DNA of 64,000 nucleotides, from contig NZ_FOBF01000006.1 in assembly GCF_900109355.1 (NCBI RefSeq), positions 186,001 to 250,000 of the forward strand, in the 5' to 3' direction. A program made the translations under genes and the position numbers. Positions 7,846 through 16,502 of the stretch are shown piece by piece (the stretch's first letter is position 1; every line of letters begins with the position of its first letter). The stretch is from Nonomuraea pusilla. Its GTDB lineage: Bacteria > Actinomycetota > Actinomycetes > Streptosporangiales > Streptosporangiaceae. The notes below the pieces were generated by a model. It saw only the letters and a list, made by a program, of their open reading frames with translations, was not told the origin of the DNA and ran no database searches.

Positions 7846-9654
7846 TCACTGGAAGATCTGCTGGTAGAAGGCGAGTTCGGCGGCGAGGGCCGCAGCCCGC
7901 GTCTCGGCCCGGCGGAAGCCGTGCGACTCGCCGTCGAACGCGAGGTAGGTGCACGGCACGCCCCGCTCGGACAGCGCCGCGACGAACGCCTCGGACTGCT
8001 CGGGCGGCACCACGGGGTCGTCGAGCCCCTGGAGCAGCAGCATGGGGCACGACACCTGCCCGGCCAGCGCGAGGGGTTCGCGCTCGGCGTGGACGGCGGG
8101 GTCGGGCCCGACCAGCCACTCGATGTACCGCGACTCGAAGTCGTGGGTGTGCGCGGCGAGCGGCCCGAGCGCGCTCACCCCGAAGTAGGACACGCCGCCC
8201 GCGAACGCGTCGGACCGGCAGCAGGAGGCCATGACGGTCCAGCCGCCGGCGCTGCCGCCGCGTACCGCGATGCGGGCCGGGTCGGCCAGGCCCTCGGCGG
8301 CCAGCCACTGCGCGGCGGCCACGGTGTCGGCGACGTCGGCGACGCCCCACAGGCCCTTCAGCAGCTCCCGGTAGGCCCTGCCGTAGCCGGTGGAGCCGCC
8401 GTAGTTGAGGTCGAGCACGCCGATGCCGCGCGAGGTGAGGAACGCCTTCTCCAGGTCGAGCTCGGTGCCGGCGTGAGCGGTCGGGCCGCCGTGCAGGAAG
8501 ATCACGTACGGCTGCGGGCCGTCGGGTTCGGGCGGCTCGTACAGGAAGGCGTGGACGCCCCCGCCGACGCGCACGGGGCGCGGGACGGGCAGGAGCGCGG
8601 GGTCGGGCAGGTCGGCCAGGTCGCGCCGCAGCTCCTCGGCCTCGCCCGATGACGGCCGGAGACGGACGACGGCGCGCGGGGTGGTGGCCGAGAAGCCGAC
8701 GCCGACCAGCGACGCGCCGTCGGCGGCGAGGACGCCGCCCCACCCGGTGTAGGGCAGGTCGAGGTCGTCGAGCGTGCCGGTGGCGGGGTCGAGCAGGCCG
8801 AGCCGCAGGTCGGCCCGGCCGTGGAGCACGGCGAGCCGGCCGTCGCCGAGCACGGCGTAGGGGAGGCCGCCGAGGTGCCACGGCGGCCGGACGAACTCCT
8901 CCTCGGCGGGGTGGAGCGGCCGGGGCGGCGTGCCGTCGAGCCGGGCCTCGTACAGGTTCCACCAGCCGGAGCGGTCGGAGACGAGGTAGAGCGCGGAGGC
9001 GTCGCGCCAGCTCGGCGCGAGCACCGACTCGCGCGGGCCGCCCGCGAGGGTGCGGGTGCCGCCGCCGGTGAGCGAGGTGACGCGCAGCTCGGTGCCGTCC
9101 CACGGCATGAGGGGGTGGTTCCAGCAGACGTACGCGAGGTGCGCGCCGTCGGGCGACACCGAGGGGGAGGCGTAGAAGTCGCTGCCGGTGACGTGCTCGC
9201 GCGGCTCGCCGCCGTCGAGCGGGACCGACACGACGCCCCTGGTGACCGTGCCGTCGTCGCCGTGGTGCTCGCGGACGCACCACACCTCGCCGCCGTGGAC
9301 GCTCAGATCGGCGTAGCGGGAGGAGCCCTCCGGCGTGAGGGGCGTGGGTTCGCCGTCGTCGCCGAGGAGGTAGAGGCGCTGGTCGGCGAAGTTGGCGAAC
9401 ACCACCTCGCCGGCCGGTGTGACGGTGTAGGGGCTGCCGCCGTACTCGTGCACGCGGGTGCGCGCGTTCCACGGCGCGGGCAGCAGCTCGCGGCGGGTGC
9501 CGTCGGGGGAGCGGAGCACGATCGTGGTGCGGCCGCCCTCGTCGGGGCGGTCCTCCGTCCACCACACCCGGCGGTCGCGGACGGCGGGCCAGCCGAGGCG
9601 CAGGCCCGACCGGGCCACGTGCATGGACGAGATGGGGGAGGGCCGAAAAGGCAT
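7846..9654 (-). CDS. S9 family (prolyl oligopeptidase-type) serine peptidase
   Basis: A 602-aa acylaminoacyl-/dipeptidyl-peptidase-like enzyme. The N-terminal two thirds form a beta-propeller with repeated strands (YVCWNHPLMPWDGTEL, LYLVSDRSGWWNLYEARLDG). The C-terminal third is the hydrolase domain. The oxyanion region is IFLHGGPTAHAGTE. The nucleophile elbow is RGGSAGGWTVM, the acid is in LLLQGLDDPVVPPEQSE, and the catalytic His is in FDGESHGFRRAET. The ATG at 9654 begins MPFRPSPISSMHVARSG, and the second ATG at 9624 is also possible. The frame runs open far upstream through the next operon, but that extension is antisense or shifted noise. The enzyme is convergent with rny and probably cytosolic, as no signal peptide was seen. 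Confidence 0.93.
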   Translation of the reverse strand: MPFRPSPISSMHVARSGLRLGWPAVRDRRVWWTEDRPDEGGRTTIVLRSPDGTRRELLPAPWNARTRVHEYGGSPYTVTPAGEVVFANFADQRLYLLGDDGEPTPLTPEGSSRYADLSVHGGEVWCVREHHGDDGTVTRGVVSVPLDGGEPREHVTGSDFYASPSVSPDGAHLAYVCWNHPLMPWDGTELRVTSLTGGGTRTLAGGPRESVLAPSWRDASALYLVSDRSGWWNLYEARLDGTPPRPLHPAEEEFVRPPWHLGGLPYAVLGDGRLAVLHGRADLRLGLLDPATGTLDDLDLPYTGWGGVLAADGASLVGVGFSATTPRAVVRLRPSSGEAEELRRDLADLPDPALLPVPRPVRVGGGVHAFLYEPPEPDGPQPYVIFLHGGPTAHAGTELDLEKAFLTSRGIGVLDLNYGGSTGYGRAYRELLKGLWGVADVADTVAAAQWLAAEGLADPARIAVRGGSAGGWTVMASCCRSDAFAGGVSYFGVSALGPLAAHTHDFESRYIEWLVGPDPAVHAEREPLALAGQVSCPMLLLQGLDDPVVPPEQSEAFVAALSERGVPCTYLAFDGESHGFRRAETRAAALAAELAFYQQIFQ

Positions 9655-9677
9655 ACCCGCATCCTGCCGGAAGATCA

Positions 9678-9722
9678 CCGGCGGCGCGCCCCGGTCAGCG
9701 GGAACGGGGCGCGCCCGCCGGG
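9678..9722 (-). terminator. Hairpin terminator of the glu operon
   Basis: Directly after the stop of the last permease gene lies a strong GC-rich stem. The left arm is CCGGCGGCGCGCCCCG and the right arm CGGGGCGCGCCCGCCGGG, with one bulged base and an 11-nt loop. There is no T-run, as is common in very high-GC genomes. It separates the importer operon from the downstream S9 peptidase gene on the same strand. Confidence 0.7.
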
Positions 9723-10634
9723 TCATTCCATCGTGGCGACGGCCTCCCTGCCGGGGCCGCCGCTCCTGCCTCCGCCCGTGCCGATCGCCGAGGGCGGCGT
9801 GACCGGGCCGGCGGCGGACTTGCGGCTGCGCCTGTTGCGGCGCTCCAGCCGGTGGGCCAGCCAGCCCAGCGCCAGGTTGATCGCCACGTAGATCAGCGCC
9901 AGCACGATGGCGCTCGGGATGAGGTTGCCGTAGTTCACGGCGAACTGCTTCAGACCGTTGTTCAGCAGGTCCTCGTACGCGATGATCCAGCCGAGCGCGG
10001 TGTCCTTGAGCAGGACCACCATCTGGCTGACGATGGCCGGCATCATCGCCGTCGTGGCCTGCGGCACCAGCACCAGCCGCATGACCTCCGACTTGCGCAG
10101 CCCGATCGCGTACGCGGCCTCGGACTGGCCCCTCGGGACGGCCAGGATGCCCGCCCTGACGATCTCCGCGAGCACCGAGCCGTTGTAGAGGGTCAGGCCG
10201 ACGACGACCGCCCAGAACGCCGGCACGCTGACGGTGTAGCCGCTCAGCGTGGCCGGGCCCGCCTGCACGAAGAAGATCAGGATCAGCAGCGGGATGGCGC
10301 GGAAGAACTCCACGACTCCGCCGCAGAACACGCGGATCACGCGGTGGTCGCTCAGCCTGCCCAGGCCGAACAGCACGCCGAACGCCATCGCCAGCACCGC
10401 CGCCACCGCGGCCGCCTGCAGCGTGCTGATCAGGCCGGGGATGATGAAGCCCGTCCAGGTGTCGCCGCGCAGGAACGGCTCCCACTTGGCCGCGTCGAGC
10501 TGGCCCTTCTCGCCCAGCTTCGCAATCACCAGGTAGGCGATGAGCAGCAGGACGGCGGCCGAGAGCAGCGTCAGCACGTTGTTGCGCAGCCGCGTGCGCG
10601 GCCCTGGCAGGTCGAACAGGACGTTCGTGCTCAT
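9723..10634 (-). CDS. gluD: Polar amino-acid ABC transporter permease (GluD-like)
   Basis: A 303-aa inner-membrane permease of the HisMQ/GltJK type. A first helix (NNVLTLLSAAVLLLIAYLVIA) precedes the core helices (TLQAAAVAAVLAMAFGVLFGLGRLS and others). The conserved coupling region reads GLTLYNGSVLAEIVRAGILAVPRGQSEAAYAIGL and ends with LVLVPQATTAMMPAIVSQ. The C-terminal tail is Arg/Gly-rich. The ATG at 10634 overlaps the stop of the preceding permease gene (ATGA), so translation is coupled. It is the fourth gene of a four-gene importer operon. Confidence 0.92.
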   Translation of the reverse strand: MSTNVLFDLPGPRTRLRNNVLTLLSAAVLLLIAYLVIAKLGEKGQLDAAKWEPFLRGDTWTGFIIPGLISTLQAAAVAAVLAMAFGVLFGLGRLSDHRVIRVFCGGVVEFFRAIPLLILIFFVQAGPATLSGYTVSVPAFWAVVVGLTLYNGSVLAEIVRAGILAVPRGQSEAAYAIGLRKSEVMRLVLVPQATTAMMPAIVSQMVVLLKDTALGWIIAYEDLLNNGLKQFAVNYGNLIPSAIVLALIYVAINLALGWLAHRLERRNRRSRKSAAGPVTPPSAIGTGGGRSGGPGREAVATME

Positions 10635-11320
10635 CGGGCCACCGCCATCCGCTTGGCCAGCCAGCCGAAGAAGAAGCCGGTCGGCAGGGTGAGCACCATG
10701 TACCCGAAGGCGAAGCCCAGGAAGATCGGGATGGTGCCGCCGTAGTCGTCGAACATCTGCTTCATCTGGGCGGCCGCCTCGATGTAGCTGCCCACGATCA
10801 CGATCGTGGTGTTCTTGGTCAGCGCGATCAGGATGCTGCCGAGCGGCGAGATGACCGTGCGGAACGCCTGCGGCAGCACCACCAGCCGCAGCGACTGGGT
10901 GAACGTCAGCCCGATGGCCCTGGCCGCCTCGGCCTGCCCCACCGACACCGTGTTGATGCCGGAGCGCAGCGCCTCGCACACGAACGCCGCCGTGTACGCC
11001 GACAGGCCGGTCACGGCCCACCAGTAGTAGTTGGTGGACGGCTCGTCGGAGAAGGTCAGCTGCATGGCGTCGCTGAGGCCCAGCGCGCACAGGATCAGCA
11101 CCAGCGTCAGCGGGGTGTTGCGCACCACGTTGACGTACGCGGCGCCGGCCCAGCGCAGCACCGGCGTGGGGGCCACGCGCATGGCCGCCAGGACGGTGCC
11201 CAGGACGAGCGCGAGCACCGCGCTCATGACGGTCAGCCGGATCGTCGCCCAGAACCCCGCGATGATCTTGTCAAAGTCCTGCACCAGCGGGGAGAAGTCG
11301 AACAAGGTGGAGGTGTCCAT
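10631..11320 (-). CDS. gluC: Polar amino-acid ABC transporter permease (GluC-like)
   Basis: A 229-aa permease partner of the downstream gene, making a heterodimeric membrane channel. Helices such as IRLTVMSAVLALVLGTVLAAMRV are followed by the coupling motif TAAFVCEALRSGINTVSVGQAEAARAIGLTFTQSLRLVVLPQAFRTVISP. The start is set at the ATG at 11320, with GAGGAG five bases upstream; an in-frame TTG 15 bases earlier is less likely. It sits 73 bp after the binding-protein gene, and a stable hairpin lies in the gap. Confidence 0.92.
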   Translation of the reverse strand: MDTSTLFDFSPLVQDFDKIIAGFWATIRLTVMSAVLALVLGTVLAAMRVAPTPVLRWAGAAYVNVVRNTPLTLVLILCALGLSDAMQLTFSDEPSTNYYWWAVTGLSAYTAAFVCEALRSGINTVSVGQAEAARAIGLTFTQSLRLVVLPQAFRTVISPLGSILIALTKNTTIVIVGSYIEAAAQMKQMFDDYGGTIPIFLGFAFGYMVLTLPTGFFFGWLAKRMAVAR

Positions 11321-11339
11321 GACACTCCTCGTCAAGAGT

Positions 11340-11374
11340 GCCCGCCGGCGCGCCTGTACGGCTCACCGGCGGGC
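11340..11374 (-). promoter_or_regulatory. Intercistronic hairpin between binding protein and permease
   Basis: Perfect 9-bp inverted repeat GCCCGCCGG / CCGGCGGGC with a 17-nt loop, between the binding-protein stop and the first permease start. Hairpins at this place in ABC importer operons usually protect the upstream mRNA or partly terminate, giving more binding protein than permease. That role is inferred from position. Confidence 0.6.
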
Positions 11375-11393
11375 GGTCGGGCCTGGACGGGGA

Positions 11394-12248
11394 TCAGGAG
11401 CAGCCCGCGGGCTGGGGCGCCGTGGTCTCCACCTTCAGCCCGGTGCCGGCGAAGTGCTTGTCCAGAAGCTTGGCGGCGGTGCCGTCCGACCACATCTGGG
11501 CGACGATCTTGTTGATCTCGTTGCAGCTCTCGATGTCGCCCTTCTTGATGCCGATGCCGTACTTCTCGTCCGTGAACGGCGCGCCCGCGACCTTCACCGA
11601 GTTGCCCTCGCGCTTGGCGAAGCCGGCCAGGATCGTGTCGTCGGTGGTGACGACGTCGACAGCGTTGGTCTTGAGCTTCTGGATGCACTCGTCGTAGCCG
11701 CCGGCGGGCACCAGGGTCACGTCGACCTTCTGGTTCATCTTGTTGGTGCCCTCGGCGATGTTCTTCCAGGAGTTCGAGCCGCTGACCTGGCAGACCTTCT
11801 TGCCCTTCAGCGTCTCCAGGCTGGTGATCGAGGTGTCGTCGGTCCGGATGAGGGAGTCCTGGTGCGCCAGGTAGTACGGGCCGGCGAAGGTGACCTGCGG
11901 CTTGCGCGCGTCGGTGATCGAGTAGGTGGCGATGACCAGGTCGACCTGGCCCTGCTTCAGGAAGCTCTCCCGGTTGGCGGACCGGGCCTCCTTGAACTCG
12001 ATGCCGCTCTCCGGCACACCCAGCTTGCCCGCGATGTACTTGGCCACGTCGACGTCGAAGCCCTCGACCGTGCCGTCGGGCTTCTTCAGCCCCATGCCGG
12101 GCTGGTCGTACTTCACGCCGATGACGAGTTTCTTCTCGTCCTTCGCCTTCTGCAGCACGGACGTCGGGCCGCCGCCGCCACACGCGGCGAGGCCGGCGAC
12201 CATGGCGCCGGCGGCGATGAGGGCAACACCAATACGGCGGATCTGCAT
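11394..12248 (-). CDS. gluB: Glutamate-type ABC transporter substrate-binding lipoprotein (GluB-like)
   Basis: A 284-aa extracellular solute-binding protein of family 3. The signal peptide MQIRRIGVALIAAGAMVAGLAACGGG ends in the lipobox LAAC, so the mature protein is anchored by a lipidated Cys at position 23. The start of the binding fold is LVIGVKYDQPGMGLKKPDGTVEGFDVDVAKYIA, typical of polar amino-acid binders. Later SFLKQGQVDLVIATYSITDARK and YDECIQKLKTNAVDVVTTDD are conserved. Family and operon order (ATPase, binding protein, two permeases) match the actinobacterial glutamate uptake system; ligand assignment is by family only. Confidence 0.92.
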   Translation of the reverse strand: MQIRRIGVALIAAGAMVAGLAACGGGGPTSVLQKAKDEKKLVIGVKYDQPGMGLKKPDGTVEGFDVDVAKYIAGKLGVPESGIEFKEARSANRESFLKQGQVDLVIATYSITDARKPQVTFAGPYYLAHQDSLIRTDDTSITSLETLKGKKVCQVSGSNSWKNIAEGTNKMNQKVDVTLVPAGGYDECIQKLKTNAVDVVTTDDTILAGFAKREGNSVKVAGAPFTDEKYGIGIKKGDIESCNEINKIVAQMWSDGTAAKLLDKHFAGTGLKVETTAPQPAGCS

Positions 12249-12265
12249 CGTCTACCTCGGCTCTC

Positions 12266-13021
12266 TCAATGCGTCAGAATCTTAGAAAGGAAATCCTTGG
12301 CCCGGTCGGTCCGCGGGGCCCCGAAGAATTCGTCGGGGCTGTTCTCCTCGACCACCTGACCGTCCGCCATGAACACCACTCTGTTCGCCGCGCGGCGGGC
12401 GAATCCCATCTCGTGGGTGACGACCATCATGGTCATTCCCTCGCGAGCCAGGCTCACCATCACGTCCAGCACCTCCTGGACCATCTCCGGGTCCAGCGCC
12501 GACGTCGGCTCGTCGAACAGGATCATCTTCGGGTCCATGGCGAGGGCCCGCGCGATCGCGACGCGCTGCTGCTGGCCACCCGAGAGCTGTGCGGGGTACT
12601 TGTCCGCCTGCGCGGCGATGCCGACCCGTTCCAGCAGCTCCATGGCCCGCCGGTCCGCCTCCTCGCGCGACTTGCGACGCACCCGGATGGGTCCCAGGGT
12701 GACGTTCTCGCGGATGGTCTTGTGCGCGAACAGGTTGAACGACTGGAACACCATGCCGACGTCGGCGCGGAGCCGGGCCAGGCCTCTGCCCTCGTCGGGC
12801 AGGGGCTGCCCGTCGAAGACGATGCGTCCGCCGTCGATGGTCTCCAACCGGTTGACGGTCCGGCAGAGCGTGGATTTCCCCCCGCCCGAAGGGCCGATAA
12901 CGACCAGGACTTCGCCACGGGAGACGGTCAGATTGATGTCCTTCAGGACGTGCAGTGCCCCGAAGTGCTTATTGACGTTCTCCAACTTGACAAGTGGAGT
13001 GGCGTCGCCGTTCTCCGTCAT
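12266..13021 (-). CDS. gluA: Amino-acid ABC transporter ATPase (GluA-like)
   Basis: A 251-aa ATPase that powers the importer. Walker A is IGPSGGGKST (Gly in place of the more common Ser at the fifth position). The signature is LSGGQQQRVAIARAL, Walker B is MILFDEPTSALD, and the switch His is in VVTHEMGFA. The ATG at 13021 gives MTENGDATPLVKLENVNKHFG; the open frame continues upstream but without similarity. It is the first gene of the operon, 17 bp before gluB, and divergent from miaB with a 137-bp shared upstream region in which no clear promoter was recognised. Confidence 0.93.
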   Translation of the reverse strand: MTENGDATPLVKLENVNKHFGALHVLKDINLTVSRGEVLVVIGPSGGGKSTLCRTVNRLETIDGGRIVFDGQPLPDEGRGLARLRADVGMVFQSFNLFAHKTIRENVTLGPIRVRRKSREEADRRAMELLERVGIAAQADKYPAQLSGGQQQRVAIARALAMDPKMILFDEPTSALDPEMVQEVLDVMVSLAREGMTMMVVTHEMGFARRAANRVVFMADGQVVEENSPDEFFGAPRTDRAKDFLSKILTH

Positions 13022-13158
13022 GGCGTAAACCGTAAAGGGCACGAGAGCGCTGGTCACTAACCAAGCGGTACCGATCCGGTCACAGCCCGCCGTCAAGCTG
13101 GCCAAACGGGTGTGAGGCGGCGGGCGCGACCCCAGCAGCGACTACCCTTGAACGTGCC

Positions 13159-14652
13159 ATGACTGTGACCCAGGAGAGCGCCCGCACGTACGAAGTGCGC
13201 ACATACGGGTGCCAGATGAACGTGCACGACTCCGAGCGGCTGTCCGGCCTGCTGGAGGAGGCCGGATACGTCCCCGCGCCCGAGGGCGAGACCGCTGACG
13301 TGGTCGTCTTCAACACCTGCGCCGTGCGGGAGAACGCCGACAACCGCCTGTACGGCAACCTCGGCCACCTGCGGCCGGCCAAGACGCGCAACCCGCGCAT
13401 GCAGATCGCCGTAGGCGGCTGCCTCGCCCAGAAGGACCAGGGCGAGATCGTCCGCAAGGCGCCGTGGGTCGACGTGGTGTTCGGCACCCACAACATCGGC
13501 TCGCTGCCGGTGCTGCTCGAACGCGCCCGCGTCGCCGGCGAGGCGCAGGTCGAGCTGCAGGAGTCGCTGGAGGTCTTCCCCTCCACGCTGCCCACCAGGC
13601 GCGAGTCCGCGTACGCCGCCTGGGTGGCCGTCTCCGTGGGCTGCAACAACACCTGCACGTTCTGCATCGTCCCCTCGCTGCGCGGCAAGGAGAAGGACCG
13701 CAGGCCCGGCGACGTCCTCGCCGAGGTGCGCACCCTGGTCGAGCAGGGCGTCCTGGAGGTCACCCTGCTCGGGCAGAACGTCAACACCTACGGCGTCGAG
13801 TTCGGCGACCGGCTGGCGTTCGGCAAGCTGCTGCGCGCCTGCGGCACGATCGACGGGCTGGAGCGGGTCCGCTTCACCTCGCCCCACCCGGCCGCGTTCA
13901 CCGACGACGTGATCGAGGCCATGGCCGAGACGCCCAACGTCATGCACCAGCTCCACATGCCGCTCCAGTCGGGCTCCGACCGGGTCCTGCGGGCCATGCG
14001 GCGGTCGTACCGCGCCGAGCGCTACCTCGGCATCATCGAGCGGGTGCGCGCCGCCATGCCCGACGCCGCCATCTCCACCGACATCATCGTCGGCTTCCCC
14101 GGCGAGACCGAGGAGGACTTCCAGGCCACCCTCGACGTCGTCCGCGAGAGCCGCTTCGCCAACGCCTTCACCTTCCAGTACTCCATCAGGCCCGGCACGC
14201 CCGCCGCCACGATGGAGCACCAGGTGCCGAAGGAGGTCGTGCAGGAGCGGTACGAGCGCCTCGTCGCCCTGCAGGAGGAGATCTCCTGGGACGAGAACAA
14301 GAAGCAGGTCGGCAGGACGCTGGAGGTGCTCGTCGCCGAGGGCGAGGGCCGCAAGGACGACGCCACCAGCCGCATGTCCGGGCGGGCGCCCGACAACCGG
14401 CTCGTCCACTTCGCCGTGGGCGACGAGACGCCGCGGCCCGGCGACATGGTGACGGTCGAGGTGACGTACGCGGCGCCGCACCACCTGGTGGCCGACGGGG
14501 CCGTACGCGCGCTGCGCCGCACCCGCGCGGGCGACGCGTGGGAGGCCAGGCAGGGCGGGCCCGCGAAGGGACCGGGCGTCCTGCTCGGCATGCCCACGGT
14601 CGGCCGCCCGGCCGCCACGCCGCCGCCGGCCTCGGCCTGCTCGGCCCACTGA
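13159..14652 (+). CDS. miaB: tRNA-2-methylthio-N6-dimethylallyladenosine synthase MiaB
   Basis: MiaB adds the methylthio group at position 2 of i6A37 in tRNAs; the i6A itself is made by MiaA at 20.5 kb. The 497-aa protein has the N-terminal MTTase domain with three cluster cysteines ([31 protein letters not shown]). The radical-SAM motif is [18 protein letters not shown], and the core includes [13 protein letters not shown] and [21 protein letters not shown]-type RNA-binding domain lies near residues 380-450. The last 40 residues are Ala/Pro-rich. ATG at 13159. An adjacent hairpin probably ends its transcript. Confidence 0.97.
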   Translation: MTVTQESARTYEVRTYGCQMNVHDSERLSGLLEEAGYVPAPEGETADVVVFNTCAVRENADNRLYGNLGHLRPAKTRNPRMQIAVGGCLAQKDQGEIVRKAPWVDVVFGTHNIGSLPVLLERARVAGEAQVELQESLEVFPSTLPTRRESAYAAWVAVSVGCNNTCTFCIVPSLRGKEKDRRPGDVLAEVRTLVEQGVLEVTLLGQNVNTYGVEFGDRLAFGKLLRACGTIDGLERVRFTSPHPAAFTDDVIEAMAETPNVMHQLHMPLQSGSDRVLRAMRRSYRAERYLGIIERVRAAMPDAAISTDIIVGFPGETEEDFQATLDVVRESRFANAFTFQYSIRPGTPAATMEHQVPKEVVQERYERLVALQEEISWDENKKQVGRTLEVLVAEGEGRKDDATSRMSGRAPDNRLVHFAVGDETPRPGDMVTVEVTYAAPHHLVADGAVRALRRTRAGDAWEARQGGPAKGPGVLLGMPTVGRPAATPPPASACSAH

Positions 14653-14662
14653 CGCGGTTCCT

Positions 14663-14708
14663 CGAAGGCCCGCCGGGGACAGTCGCGGCTGTCCCGGGCG
14701 GGCCTTCG
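14663..14708 (+). terminator. Hairpin terminator after miaB
   Basis: A 20-bp stem with a single mismatch (left arm 14663-14682, right arm 14689-14708) and a 6-nt loop starts 11 bp after the miaB stop. Arms read CGAAGGCCCGCC... and ...GGCGGGCCTTCG. There is no T-run. Confidence 0.8.
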
Positions 14709-14714
14709 TCGTCG

Positions 14715-14786
14715 GCGGACGTCAGCGGGTGAGGTCAGCGGCGGACGTCAGCGGGTGAGGTCAGCGGCGGAGGTCAGCGGGTGAGG
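14715..14786. repeat. 26-bp tandem repeat at a gene end
   Basis: Nearly three copies of a 26-bp unit (GCGGACGTCAGCGGGTGAGG + TCAGCG). Copies 1 and 2 (14715-14740, 14741-14766) are identical. The third changes GGAC to GGAG and runs into the 3' end of the minus-strand gene that stops at 14774. Each unit contains the complement of that gene's last codons and stop, so the array probably arose by duplication of the gene end. Confidence 0.8.
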
Positions 14787-15670
14787 CGGCGCATGACGCT
14801 GTAGCAGGCGCCTCTGCGGAAGTCGTGGAAGGTGGCGCACGGGTCGGGCGCGGGCCCGCGGTCCGCCGTCGTTGCCGCCCCCGGCCGGCGTTCGACTCCT
14901 GCGTGAGGTGCCTGACGGCCGGGCCCGCCGTGCGTCTCCGGGCGGGGCGGCCTGGGCGGCGTGCCCTGGCGGGGGTTCGGCGCCTGAGGGGCGATCCGGG
15001 CGCTTCCCGGCTGGGGCGGGGCCTCGGGGTTCCCGCCCGGTCCGGGCGCGTCGGGACGCCCGGCCGCGCCTGGCGGCACCGTGCCCCGCGCCTGCGGCGG
15101 GGTGCCCGGCCTGGCCTCCCGTCCGGGCCGTCCCGGGGGAGCCGCCGGCGACCCCGGCGGGAGCATCAGCGACGGCGCCGCGGGCGCCCCGACCGGCCCT
15201 GGCCCGGTGCGGTCGCCGCCCCGCCAGGCCAGGACGCCGCCCCCGCGCCCCGGTGATCCCGTGCCGTCCGGCGCCGGTGCCGAACCTGGCGATCCGCCCC
15301 CTCCAGGGCCCGTGCCGTCCTCGCCGCGCATCGGGTCGGCCGAGCCTTCCGCCGGCGGCGTACCGGACGGTCGCGACGTGGACGCGGCCGAGGGGGGTGG
15401 CGCGTGCGGTGTGTCGCCGCGCCGATCGGGAGGCCCTCCAGGTGATTCCGGAGAAAACGATCTAGCGAAAAGCGGCGTTTCCTGATCGGTTTTCCCCGCG
15501 GTTTGCGCCGTGGGTTTCTCCGAGTCAGCCGTCGCCAGGAATATGCCGACGGCGGCGGTGGCGAGGACGCCTAACGTCCCGGCGAGCGGCATCAGAGGGG
15601 AGCGACGACCTGGGCGAATGTGTCGATGGGGGGACAAGTCGTGATTCCTTTGTGATGGGTGCGCGAGCAT
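14774..15670 (-). CDS. Proline-rich single-pass membrane protein, function unknown
   Basis: About 298 aa from the ATG at 15670. One membrane helix near the N-terminus (LMPLAGTLGVLATAAVGIFLATA) follows an Arg/His-rich cytoplasmic stretch. After it comes a long Pro/Gly/Arg/Ala-rich region that should be disordered. A short C-terminal patch with two Cys (DPCATFHDFRRGACYSVMRRLTR) looks conserved and may be a folded or disulphide-linked tip. A TTG at 15637 with AAAGGAA upstream is an alternative start. The frame remains open to 15892, but that would overlap the divergent gene. No family recognised. Confidence 0.6.
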   Translation of the reverse strand: MLAHPSQRNHDLSPHRHIRPGRRSPLMPLAGTLGVLATAAVGIFLATADSEKPTAQTAGKTDQETPLFARSFSPESPGGPPDRRGDTPHAPPPSAASTSRPSGTPPAEGSADPMRGEDGTGPGGGGSPGSAPAPDGTGSPGRGGGVLAWRGGDRTGPGPVGAPAAPSLMLPPGSPAAPPGRPGREARPGTPPQARGTVPPGAAGRPDAPGPGGNPEAPPQPGSARIAPQAPNPRQGTPPRPPRPETHGGPGRQAPHAGVERRPGAATTADRGPAPDPCATFHDFRRGACYSVMRRLTR

Positions 15671-15752
15671 TCTGCTGTTGCGGCTAGTGTGGTGCATCAC
15701 CCGCGGAAGCCGGCGAGCTTTCCCCGATACGACCGCAGGGAGTCGCACCGCC

Positions 15753-16400
15753 ATGCACGACCCGATCGACCCGATCGAGCCGGATCGCCAGGAGGTCCTG
15801 TCAGGGCCGGGAAACCTCGACGACGCCCCGAGGAGCGCGAGAGGCGCCCGGGGGTCGGGCGGCCCGAGGAACACGAGGCGCACCGCCGTCATCGTGGCCG
15901 CCGCGCTCGTCGGGCTGCTCGGGGCGGGCGGGGCCGGTTACCTGCTGGCGGGCCAGGAGTCCGGAGGAGGAGGCGGCGCCCCCACCCGGAGCTCGACCGC
16001 CGAGGCGGGCGATCCACGGGGCGGCACCGACGGCTCCACGGGGGCCGAAGCCGACGACCAGGCGACCGACGAGACAGGGACCGACGAGACCGGGACCGAC
16101 GGGACCGGGACCGACGAGACCGCGGCCGACGAGACCGCGGCCGACGAGACGGCCGACGGCGGCGGCGACACGGCGGCCGATCCGGCGGCGGACTCCGGTG
16201 CCGACACCGCCGCGAACCCCGCCGCCGACGGCGGGACGGCCTCCGACCAGGGCACCGGCAGCGGCACGGGCACGGGCGCCTCCTCGCCCGGCGGCTCCGG
16301 CCGCCCCTCCGCCGAGCCGCCGGCCGTCCCCGACGCCGACAACCCCGCCGACGGCCCGGCAGGCGAGGTCGGCGGCCAGTGCGCGAAGAGCGGCTGCTGA
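15753..16400 (+). CDS. Single-pass membrane protein with acidic repeat domain
   Basis: A 215-aa protein of unknown function. After a short N-terminal part (MHDPIDPIEPDRQEV) and an Arg-rich stretch there is one membrane helix (TAVIVAAALVGLLGAGGAGYLLAG, near residues 50-73). The rest is Asp/Thr/Glu/Ala/Gly-rich, including TDETG-type 5-residue units from 15-bp DNA repeats near 16066-16155, and it ends CAKSGC. GCAGGGA precedes the ATG by 11 bases. It is divergent from the proline-rich membrane protein, which has the same architecture, so the two may act together at the cell surface (inference). Confidence 0.65.
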   Translation: MHDPIDPIEPDRQEVLSGPGNLDDAPRSARGARGSGGPRNTRRTAVIVAAALVGLLGAGGAGYLLAGQESGGGGGAPTRSSTAEAGDPRGGTDGSTGAEADDQATDETGTDETGTDGTGTDETAADETAADETADGGGDTAADPAADSGADTAANPAADGGTASDQGTGSGTGTGASSPGGSGRPSAEPPAVPDADNPADGPAGEVGGQCAKSGC

Positions 16401-16502
16401 CCACCCCGCACGGCGCGTCAGCCGCGGCCGGGGGAAGTGGCATGCCGGTCGGCGGCGGCAGTGGACCTTCGGGAGGTGCCGGCGCCGCTCTAGGGTTCTC
16501 GC

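Noticed and set aside
7846-10485. Apparent 879-residue fusion of S9 peptidase with upstream sequence
   Set aside because: The added N-terminal part is the wrong frame of the permease gene. A good ATG at 9654 starts the peptidase, and a terminator lies between.
13022-13158. Promoters in the gluA/miaB divergent gap
   Set aside because: TTGGTT and TACCCT-like hexamers occur but not at acceptable spacing for either gene.
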